From positions 24,858,714 through 24,922,713 of the forward strand of contig JAAALK010000081.1 of assembly GCA_019279435.1 (NCBI GenBank): a stretch of 64,000 nucleotides of DNA, given 5' to 3'. Numbering within the stretch: the first letter of the stretch is position 1; each line of letters starts with the position of its first letter. The notes below the pieces were generated by a model, which was not told the origin of the DNA, ran no database searches, and was given only the letters and a program-made list of their open reading frames with translations. The DNA is from Zizania palustris (taxonomy: Eukaryota; Streptophyta; Magnoliopsida; Poales; Poaceae). Shown here in pieces: positions 25,352 through 34,622 of this stretch. The translations under genes and the position numbers were made by a program.

Positions 25352-27307
25352 CTAAAATAGGAGTGCCCAAAAACTTAGCATAAATAGAGCCATCATTAGC
25401 TCCCTTAAGCATATAATGAGAATCAAATACATCATTTTAGGAATTTGGTTTATGTGGCATTCACCAATCATGTGACCAACTTTTCGACATTTATTACAAA
25501 ATTTTCCATTACTCTTAACAAACCTTGGGGCTTGGTAGGAATGCTTTTTGCCCTTTTTGGGAACAAAACCAAGTCCCTCCTTGTTGAAAGAGCATCTTTG
25601 TTGGCTTAAAATTTCATCAAGGGTATTTTTACCTTTGAAGCATCTTTCCAAACTCTTACTTAGTTTGGCAACTTGCTCCTTGAGCTCATGATTTTCAACA
25701 ATTAACAATGAATTAGATGAAGATGATATATTTGTTGAACATGAAGCAATATCACGAGTGGATGAGCATGGCATAGCAAGTAAGTCATCACATGAGGTTG
25801 ATATGCTAGTCTTAGTAGGAATGTAATTTTCAACATTTAGACATGCATTATCAAAAATATCACATGTGACGCCTATATCTACTTTTGGCCTAATGAGTGT
25901 AGAGGCAATGAGTGCTTCATGAGCTTCCTCAAGCTTCTCATGAGAGACCAAAAGCATCATATGAGAAGTTTTTAACTCCTCATATTTAGCCGTTAAGGAC
26001 TCATGATCTTTCTTGAGAGCCTTAAATTTGACCCTCTCTTTGCCACTTAACTCATTTAGCTCCTGAAGCATTTGTGCAAGATCATCATAAGATAATTCAT
26101 CATCACTATCATTTTGTTCACTAACACAAGTAGATGTTACCTTATTACTTCCTTTTGCCATGAGACAAAAAGGAGAGTATAGTGATGAAGCTTCCGTGAT
26201 TGCGATTCCCGCCATGTTCTTCTTTCTTGAGTTTGACTCACCACCGGAGTCGGAACTTGAAGAAGAATCGGAGCTATCTTCATTTGAATCCCATTCTCCC
26301 ACAAATGCTTCATTTCTACCCTTTTTCTTGTTCAACTTCTTGAAGAGCTTTTTCTTCCCATTCTTTTCTTTGATCTTCTTTTGAGATTTATCATCTTCGC
26401 TTTCTTGTTTGTTCGAAAATCTTGAGGCAAAATGACCCTTCTCATTACACTCAAAACATCTTACATTCTTGAGGTTTCTTTTGGTTGACTTCTTGTCACC
26501 ATTGTTCTTGAATGAGCTTGAAGAACTTCCTCTCTTTTTCATGAACCGGTTGAACTTTCTCACAAAGAGAGCCATTTCTTCATCCTCGGTATCGCCATCA
26601 CAAGAGGTGTCTTCTTCTTCTTCACATTTCTTTTCTACCTTGGCTTTCAAGGCAATATTCTTCTTCTTGGATGAGGAGTGATCTTCGGCGCTTCCTTCAA
26701 CTCTCTTGTTCTTGTAAATCTCATTTGTGTTGATAGTCCCCAAAAGTGTTGTGGGTGTCAAACTTGACATATCCGAGTTGATGAGGAAAGTCACCAACAT
26801 GTCATATTTCTCGGGCAAAGCTCTCAACATCTTTTGAGCAACTTCCAACTCTGTGTACTTCACTCCAACACCCTTGAGATCATTGACAATCACATTAAGT
26901 CTTGCATACATCTCATTGACACTTTCATTTGGCAACATGGTGAATGTTTCATAGTTGATCTTTAGGTAGTGCGACTTGGCATTCTTCACACTTGTTGTTC
27001 CATCATGTATATCTTGAAGAGTGGTCCAAATGTCGTGTGCCGTTGAAATATTGCTTATCCTATTGAATTCTTCGGCACACAAACAATTGAACAAAGCATT
27101 TGTAGCTTGAGCATCAAGTTGCATATCTTTCTTGTTTTGATAGGTTAGATTCATCTTGTCTTCAACTTCAAAACCTAACTCAACAATACGCCAAATTTCA
27201 AAGCTCATGGCTTTGAGGTGAGCAGCCATACGAACTTTCCAAATGGAATAATTAGTGCCATCAAAGTAAGGACCTTTGCCTACGTTGTGAACCACCTCGT
27301 CGGACAT
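25352..27307 (-). pseudogene. Sirevirus gag, long open frame with damaged end
   Basis: The frame starts at ATG 27,307, about 40 bases from the primer-binding site. The N-terminal part (FDGTNYSIWKVRM; then YARLNVIVNDL, LRALPEKYD) is the copia gag core. A CCHC knuckle follows at about residues 283-296 (CFECNEKGH), whose last Cys is Phe. A Lys/Ser-rich segment and a coiled segment come next, then a second intact knuckle (CNKCRKVGHMIGEC) near residues 606-619. A one-base frameshift near 25,436 replaces the last residues. Gag forms the particle and binds RNA. The long C-terminal extension and second knuckle fit Sireviruses. Confidence 0.85.
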
Positions 27308-27345
27308 CTTCTCTCTAGGCGGTAAAGCCTAACTTGAGAGACCAA

Positions 27346-27357
27346 GCTCTGATACCA
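27346..27357 (-). other. Primer-binding site, initiator tRNA-Met
   Basis: The minus strand reads TGGTATCAGAGC two bases inside the 5' LTR. This complements the 3' end of plant initiator tRNA-Met and is the standard Ty1/copia primer site. It fixes the 5' end of the element at the right side. Confidence 0.95.
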
Positions 27358-27359
27358 CT

Positions 27360-28791
27360 TGTAGGATCGATGTACCGACTAGAGGGGGGGTGAATAGGCG
27401 GTTTTTAAAACTAAATCAATTTTAGCTAAACAATAATCAAGGACCTAAGACAATGGTAGCGAACCGCTAGAACAAGTAGATTACTCTAGAAAAGTAAGCT
27501 AGCACAATTTAACTTGCTCAAAGATAAAAGGGACAAGAGACAACCGAATTTTATCCCGAGGTTCAGAAATTTGCCAATTTCCTACGTCCTCATTGAGGCG
27601 AGTTTCACTTGACCGCTCTCTTCACCAAGCCTCGGATTTCTCAAAGAGAAATTAGCTTGAAGATGAGCCGGCACCGAAAGTGCAACTCTCGGGCCTCGAT
27701 CACTAGTGGTAGCTCTTCTCCACTCTGGATAGGCGAGCTCCAACCTTCACAACCTCCCGGGTCTCCTCCACAACCTTCTAGGAGAGATCACCGATTTCTT
27801 CTCCAAGCCGTCTAGGAGATGGCAATCTCCAAGAGTAACAAGCTGCAATCAAAGCTAGGAGAAGAGGATCAAGTGCCAAAATGCCAATGCAATGCAATTT
27901 ACTCAAACACTTGATCACCCCTTTTTCTTCCCAACCTCACTAGTGCTCAAATTAGTGCTCAATGGTGGGAGAGACTCTCTTGTGCACAAGTATGCTCAAA
28001 TGAATGCCAAAAGTCTAGCAAAGGAGCTGTAGCAAGGGTTTATATAGCCACACACTCAAAAACTAGCTGTTACACAAGTTAGGTGGCTCTTTGCGCACTG
28101 TCGGTCTGACCGCCCATCTTGGGCCGGTCTGACCGACCACAACTGCAACGGCTAGAAAACTAGCTGTTTTACTGATGTGATAGGACGCCTCGGTCTGACC
28201 GGCCATGCTGGCCCGGTCGGACCGGCCCTACCCGGTCTGACCGGCCATCGGCTCGGTCGGACCGATAGTGCTCCCGTCGGCTCTGTAAACCAGCAGTTTT
28301 CCAACGCGCGCAACCCGGTCGGACCGGCCCCCTGGCCGGTCGGACCGCCCAACTCCAGCCGGTCTGACCGGACCCACATGGTCGGTCAGACCGCCAGGGT
28401 CAGACAACTCCAACAAAATGCTGCAATATGTTTTTCAAGGAATTTGCCAAAGAGTAACTTTTGCAACCATCACACATGATCAAAAGATACTATATGCAAT
28501 GCAAATTGGCACTTGAAAATCAACTCATAACCAAGATGCAACCCCTCTTTATAGTACGGCAAAAACAAAATTTAAACCTAGCCTAATTGATCGCTCCAAA
28601 CACCTCGATCAATTTCTAGATTACTTCAAACCTTTTTGCCGTAGCCTTTAAACGTCCAGATCTTCGGGTTTTCCATCTTGTGCTCCATTTGCGCAGGACC
28701 TACTCATTTCCTTCACACTTAAGAAAATATTAGTACACAAAACGCATGTTTATCATTAATTACCAAAACCCACATAGGGCCTAGATCTTCA
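27360..28791 (-). repeat. 5' LTR of the full-length Sirevirus (1,432 bp)
   Basis: Nearly identical to 17,584-19,014. A TATA box (CTATATAAAC in element sense) lies at 28,038-28,047, with the palindrome array at about 28,100-28,395 immediately upstream. This LTR would drive transcription leftward through gag-pol. Confidence 0.93.
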
Positions 28792-30350
28792 GTCGGTCTG
28801 ACCGGCCCAAGATGGGCGGTCTGACCGACATTGTGCAATTTTGCCACCTAACCTTGTAACGGCTAGTAAATGTGTGTGTGGCTATATAAACCCTTGCTAC
28901 AGCTCCTTTACTATACTTTTGGCACTCATTTGAGCATACTTGAGCATTAGAGAGTCCCTTCCACCATTGAGCACTAAAATTGAGCACTAGTGTGGTTGGG
29001 AAGCAAAGGGTGATCAAGTGATCGGTTAATTGCATTGTATTTGCATTTTTGGCACTTGATTGTCTCCTCTTAGCTTTGATTGCAGCTTGTTACTCTTGGA
29101 TGTTGCCAACTCCTAGACGGCTTGGAGGAGAACCCGGTTATCTATCCAAGAAGGTTGTGGAGAAGAGCCGAAAGATTGTGAAGGTCGAAGCTCGTCTATC
29201 CGGAGTGGAAAAGAGCTACCACTAGTAATAGAGTCCCGAGAGTTGCACTTCTGGTGCCGGCTCATCATCAAGCTCATTTCTCCATGAGAAATCTGGTGGC
29301 TTGGTGAAGAGAGCGGTCAAGTGAAACTCACCTCAACGAGGACGTAGGAAATTGGCAAATTTCTGAACCTCGGGATAAAATTTGGTTGTCTTTTGTCCCC
29401 TTTACTTTGAGCAATCTAATTTGAGCACTTTACTTTCATAAGAGTAATTTAATGTTGTCACCCTAGGTTGCAAACCTTTAGACTTAGCTTGATCTTAATT
29501 CGTCTCTAGAGTCATTCGCCTTAAAAAGAAAATTCATTAAAACTTGTCTAGTGCTAGTTAAATATAAATTAGTTTTAAAAACCGCCTATTCACCCCGCTC
29601 TAGTCGGTACATCGATCCTACATCGACCAAGCGCCAATCAACACCGACGTCGATCTGGCAATCCAAAAGCACGTAGACGCCTAGGGGTGATCCCAAATGT
29701 CACACGATGCCAATGTCGCGTTCTGACGACCCTCGACCGTGACGAGAGGAGTTAGGATGGAGTCGCCAGGCAATCAAATCGTATTATAAAAATATGACTC
29801 GATTAATCAAAGTGTGAAGGGGATAGATCAAACCGGCCAATAGTGCTGGTTGGACCGTGGTGAAGACTACCACAAAAACGGTCTTTAGTGACGCAGTTTT
29901 AGTGATGGGTAAAAGACGCGCGTCAATAATACACTTTGAGTGATGGGATATTTTGCACGCTCTAGTAACGTTGCATTATTAGTGATGGGTCATAATTGGA
30001 CCCGTCACTAAAGAGGGTTAACCCTCATTAGTTACAAGTCATGTTATGACCCGTCACTAAAGATCTCTCCTATAGTAACGAGTTATATTTCCACCCATCA
30101 CTAAATAAGTTTATCACCCGTCACTGATGACTCCCACTAATAAATAGGCAGGGCACCGAAGTTGAATCGTCACACTTTCATTTCACGCAACCCTAACCCT
30201 GTACTCCTGGCGCCGCCACCATCGCCTTCTCGTGTTCTCGCCGCTCTGTCGCCTTCGTTGGTTGCATTCTCAATATTCTCGTAAGTTACTTCATTCTTAC
30301 TATTAAATTTCAGTTATAAAATCATTTATCCAAAATTTATGAATTAGGGT

Positions 30351-31443
30351 ATGGAAAGGATTCTAAATGATGTACAAGTACCAACCTATGTTCCTGATAT
30401 TTGCTTAATAAAGATCAATCATCTAGTTCACGACGGGTGTCACCAGGTTTAGTTATAGTTTTTTGTACATTGCATGTCTTATTTATTCGTGTGTTAACAA
30501 ACTGAAGCACATCTGTTACTGTTGTAGTATTTATCAAAAATATTTTGTGAGGTCAATAACATTCGTGCTGGCAACACCCTCAAAATAATGACAAGATATG
30601 GATGCACCACTGAGGTTGAGGTTGTGAGTTGTGGGGACGGCGATACGATATGCCTCCACAAAGGGTGGGCTGAATTTAGCCGAATAGGTGGCCTAACATA
30701 AGGGGACTATTTGGTAATAACAATAGGATAAGCCCTATTGACTGTTATGGCAAAATTCTACACTAACTTTAGTGATGAGAAAACCCCAACGGCCATCAAA
30801 GTGGACAATGACGATAGTGGTATACATAGAAAAGCGACATTACTACACATGCACATCTTTTGTTTATCTTCTTATCATGGTTTCTTATAATGTCAGGGGA
30901 GAGTCCTAGCAATGTTGCAGATAGAAAGGGGAAGGGGATAGATAGGGAGGTTGACACCGACCTAATGGACCAATTGAAGCACATCTGTTATTTTGGCAAT
31001 CCAACAGATGTAACTCCAGCAAGGAAGACTCTCCTACAAGACATCTCGGCACGTTTATCCTCCGAGAGTCGGTTATATTTCTGCACAATAAATAACACGA
31101 TCATCAACAAGAAGTCGATGGTAAGTTATTTGCACATGTAGTTTGTCTATACAAATAGTCTTCTCTAATAGCTTTGTTTAATTTTTTATAGTATTTTTCA
31201 AGATAGTACTGTGAAAAGTATATCACACCTCACCTGCACCACCAGACCACCAAGATTCAGGTGGCAGCAGCAGGATATGACGTAGTCCCAATTGCGGTGC
31301 ACAAAGCGATGGACGGACGGTGCTATCTAACTAAAGGTTTTGGGCAATTTCTTAGCGACAACTCTTTAGAAGTTGGCACTGTGTGCGCCTTCCATGTCAA
31401 CATTGTTACTAATGGCATTGAGGTTGTGATGTATGTACTGTAA
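30351..31443 (+). pseudogene. B3-domain (REM-like) gene fragments captured by the CACTA element
   Basis: Exon-like blocks with plausible splice sites are: 30,351-30,446 (ATG to a CAG/GT donor); 30,528 onward (after TTGTAG) with FCEVNNIRAGNTL, EVEVVS and LHKGWAEFSRIGGL; about 30,893-31,120 (linker, GT donor); and 31,192-31,443 with GRCYLTKGFGQFLSDNSLEVG. KGW/KGF-x-x-F followed by N-x-L-x-x-G-D/T is the C-terminal half of the plant B3 DNA-binding fold, so parts of two B3 domains seem present. A TAA stop at 30,699-30,701 interrupts the first just before GDYLVIT. An extra T near 31,195 breaks the linker exon. B3 proteins are nuclear transcription factors; this copy is probably non-functional. The parent gene is not in this window. 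Confidence 0.65.
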
Positions 31444-32019
31444 ACCTGCGGTATGAAGCAATATTAGGTTATAAATTTTTGTGATAAATTATCTGTATTT
31501 TGTGATAAATTGTCTGTGATATGAATTGTCTGGCTTTAATTCAGGTTGCAGTCTAAAAATTGTTTGTGATGTGTTTTGGATATGTTGGCTGTCAAATCCT
31601 AGCTTTGATTCAGGTTGCATCCTAAAAACTATTATTTCTTTCAAAATGACCATAGCATTAGTGACGAGTTATAATAACAAATCGTCAATAAAGGGTCGTT
31701 TAGTGACAGGTAACAATGTTACCTGTCACTAAAGGTTGATCTATACCTGTGAGACTCCCCTACATCATCAGTGATGGGTTCCCCTAGCTTTGATTCAGGT
31801 TGTAGCCTAAAAACTATACTATTTTTTTTCAAAAACATTAGTGACGGGTAATAATAATAAACTGTAAATAAAGAGTCGTTTAGTGACTGGTAATAATAAT
31901 AAACCTGTCACTAAAGGTTGATCTATACCCGTGAGATTCCCCTACATCATCAGTGATGGGTTTTAGCTATACTCGTCACTAAAGGCCCCTACATCATCAG
32001 TGACGGCTGGTAACTACCA

Positions 32020-32170
32020 CCCGTCACTGATGACTTCTCCCGTCTATAAATAGGCTTAACCGAAGTGAATCGTCATTCTTTCATTTCCCCCAATCCTAAC
32101 CCTAACTCCTGCCACCGCCATCACCTTCATCGTGCTCTTTGCCGCTCCTGGCCACATGAACCATCGGCGC
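32020..32170 (+). repeat. Second copy of the CACTA internal promoter/leader
   Basis: TCTATAAATAGGC followed by GAATCGTCATTCTTTCATTT and a leader with CAATCCTAACCCTAACTCCTG repeats the segment at about 30,135-30,260 (ATAAATAGGC, GAATCGTCACACTTTCATTT). The element therefore contains two diverged copies of a TATA-bearing leader, one in front of the B3 pieces and one downstream. Confidence 0.6.
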
Positions 32171-33956
32171 TCGTGCCGCCCTACTCGTCGCCACTTTGGT
32201 TGCATCCTCCTCGTCCTCCTCCTAAAGTCGTCATCTTCCTCCTATTCCTCGTCCGAATGCACCGTCGGTCATTGCTAACTTTGTTTTAATTTTATTGTTA
32301 CAGGGTAAACTAGCCTACTTCTTTTAGCCATTTTTTCCGAGATAATTGATGGTCTTAGCCAATTTATTTGAGATAACGCACTCGAAGTTGGCATGACTAT
32401 TTACGGTGATGCTCCTTACCGGACGCTGCCACATGGTGCTCCTGCTACTACCCACTAGGCTTCTGTTTAATCTATCCATGGTGGTGGTGGTGGTGAAAGC
32501 TTGGATAGTGATAGGATACTATCCAAGCACTGGATATCGCTATAGGTTAGCTATTAGCTATTTAGAAGCCATGAAACAATTTTGTTTGTAGCCATTTTTT
32601 CGAGATAACGAGTATGTAGTTAATGTATGTAATACTGATTTAGTAATGAATCCTCTATGATGAATTATCTGTGATGTGCTTTGGATGTTGCATATGTTGG
32701 CTTCTAAATCCTAGTTGTGATTCACGATGCAGCCTAAAAATTTATTATTATTTTTTTTTGAAAATGATCATATTATTAGTGACGGGTGATAATAATCACC
32801 GGTCAGTAACGAGCACAATAGTGATGGGTGTAAAGTCTTCCCCATCACTAAAGATGACCTTTAGTGACGGGTAACATTGGTTACCCATCACTAAATAGGG
32901 GCATGCCGATCGTGGAGTGGAACTAGAGCGACCCTTTAGTGACGGGTATTACCCGTCATTAATGATAGGATTTTACTGACGTGATAAGGATGATGGGGGA
33001 CATACCTGTCATTAATGTACATTATTGACCCGTCACTAATGTACATTTCTGTGGTAGTGGAAGGGGTCGGTCAAACCTACTTAAAGGCAGCGGTCGGACC
33101 AGCGATGCTGGGAATGGTGCGCGTGGATCGACCACAAGGTAAAATAGGCCGATCGGGGCCTGGTGGTCAGACCGGCCTCGTGCCACCGGTCGGACCGGCC
33201 TCATGCCACCGGTCGGACCAGCCTGTCTTGGCACGGCCCATTTGGACCGACAGGAGTTGGTCTGTCGGACCAGCCAATGACGTAGGGAGCGTTTCGTTTC
33301 GCTAGCAGACACGCCGACGAGAGGGCTTGGTGCAGGTGTTCTTGGCGAAGTAGATGAGTGTGTTAACCCCTGCAAAATAGATGAGATTAACAACAATTTG
33401 GCCTAGGGACCAAATTACTCAAAAGTAACCGATAAAACCTGTGCAGGGGTGAAACGGAAGATTTTCGGATCAAACCCACAAAGAACTCGCGATAACGTGA
33501 TGAAATATGGACAATTTACTGATCAAATTGACAAAGGGCTACTGCTAAAGTAAATAATAAAGCTAGGGCAAGTGTAGAGAGGAAATAGTAGATTGAAAGC
33601 GAAAAGAACGATTCAATGTAGTGCCGCTGAGGGGGGGTTGGCTTGAATCGGCCTTGTCCCTTTATATAGGGGGTTGTCTTGCAAGAGTTGGAGGTTATCC
33701 ATGTCCTAGGGTGGTTAGAGGTTGATTTAGATACGAAATGACACAAGTTTAAACTAAGAAATACGAGATTTAGTTGTAACTAACTCAGACTCGGAGTGCT
33801 AAAACCCTGAAGGTCGGACCGGTGGTACATGGGAGGTCGGACCGGTTACACAACTAAAGTCGGACCGGTCTCTACGTAGAATTTCCAATTTATTCCAAAC
33901 TTGGCTAGCACTTGTTATACTTCAAATTGGTGTCAAATTTAGGTGTCAATAGTAAT

Positions 33957-34590
33957 TAATAAAATACTTTTGTATATTCCATTAACCCAACCACCCATTA
34001 GCCCATTCCCATCCCCCAACTAAGCAAGAAGTTTACTTAGCACCATGAATTACAAATCATGTTATTTAGCACACTAAACTTACAAAACCGCTTAGATTTG
34101 CACAAACTTGTTTGGGTTGTTGTTTTGCTTACATGGATAAAACTCAAGGCCGTTTCCTTTATTCTTAATACAAAAAATCCGTATTAAAAAGATGTTAAAG
34201 CTAACTAACAATGTCTATTACATGGTAAAGTGTGTAGGTCAATAATACGTGGAGACATGATAGCAAATAATCGAAACTGAGATGACAGAATATCAAATCT
34301 CCAAAGGCGATGAGATATGTGAGTGATACAGCAGCAGCAGCAGCAGCAGGAGAGAACAAATGCGTCGCCCCCCGTGACGACAAGCAAGCGATCGATCGAA
34401 CAAACGCATCAACGCATCAACGCGGGAATAATAAACCCATGGCATGGGGGCGCGCGGCACAGGGCAAAAGCAGAGAGCAGCTGTGTGCCGTGCAGAACAA
34501 AGCGGAGTACGTCCAAGGCAGTGAAGGACCCATATATCCATCCATGATCCGTCCGTGTCCGTCCATCAATCAGGCCGGTGACTGACGAAC

Positions 34591-34622
<32 letters not shown>

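Larger units (their letters stand above)
17584..28791 (-). mobile_element. Full-length Ty1/copia element of the Sirevirus type, 11.2 kb
   Basis: LTRs (17,584-19,014 and 27,360-28,791) flank gag, pol and a third ORF, all on the minus strand. The target duplication GTCGG lies at 17,579-17,583 and 28,792-28,796. The primer-binding site matches initiator tRNA-Met. Domain order is gag, protease, integrase, reverse transcriptase, RNase H, the copia order. Sirevirus assignment rests on the length, the gag with a long C-terminal coiled segment, the extra ORF after RNase H, repeated polypurine tracts of AAGGGGGAG type, and the LTR end CGCCTATTCACCCCCC in element sense. By eye the LTRs differ at about 17 substitutions and 3 single-base indels in 1.43 kb, about 1.2%. 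At the commonly used grass rate of 1.3e-8 per site per year that is roughly half a million years. Confidence 0.92.
16941..29622 (+). mobile_element. Solo Sirevirus LTR in copy 2, split by a full Sirevirus
   Basis: Orthologous by position to the solo LTR at 4,171-5,635. The two halves are 16,941-17,583 and 28,797-29,622, separated by the full-length Sirevirus at 17,584-28,791 and its second target copy (28,792-28,796). It is in the opposite orientation to the element that invaded it. Confidence 0.88.
29865..33059 (+). mobile_element. CACTA (En/Spm) non-autonomous element, copy 2, 3,195 bp
   Basis: The left end is GACTACCACAAAAACGG (C to G at the first base relative to copy 1) and the right end is CTGTGGTAGTG, the inverse of CACTACCACAG. 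The 3-bp duplication GAA flanks it (29,862-29,864 and 33,060-33,062); the left LTR at 12,001-13,189 shows the empty site. Both subterminal zones are packed with AGTGACGGGT and ACCCGTCACT, which in CACTA elements are transposase-binding repeats. No transposase is present, but B3-domain gene pieces are. Confidence 0.92.
12001..33951 (-). mobile_element. Complete gag-only Ty3/gypsy element, copy 2, with nested insertions
   Basis: The boundaries are fixed by GTAAT at 11,996-12,000 and 33,952-33,956. The left LTR is 12,001-13,189, the internal region 13,190-16,917, and the right LTR 16,918-33,951 once its insertions are removed. The right LTR contains a Sirevirus solo LTR (itself holding a full Sirevirus) and a CACTA element. 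The element codes on the minus strand, so the left LTR is the 3' LTR. Outer termini read TATTGACG and GTCAATA instead of the inner TGTTGACG and GTCAACA. Only gag-like frames are present, so movement would have needed proteins in trans. Confidence 0.9.
16918..33951 (-). repeat. Right (5') LTR of gypsy copy 2, exploded by nested insertions
   Basis: LTR pieces are 16,918-16,940, 29,623-29,864 and 33,060-33,951. The first interruption is a Sirevirus solo LTR (target duplication CCGAC at 16,936-16,940 and TCGAC at 29,623-29,627). The second is a CACTA element (target duplication GAA). Without them the LTR is about 1.15 kb, like the left LTR. Confidence 0.88.
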
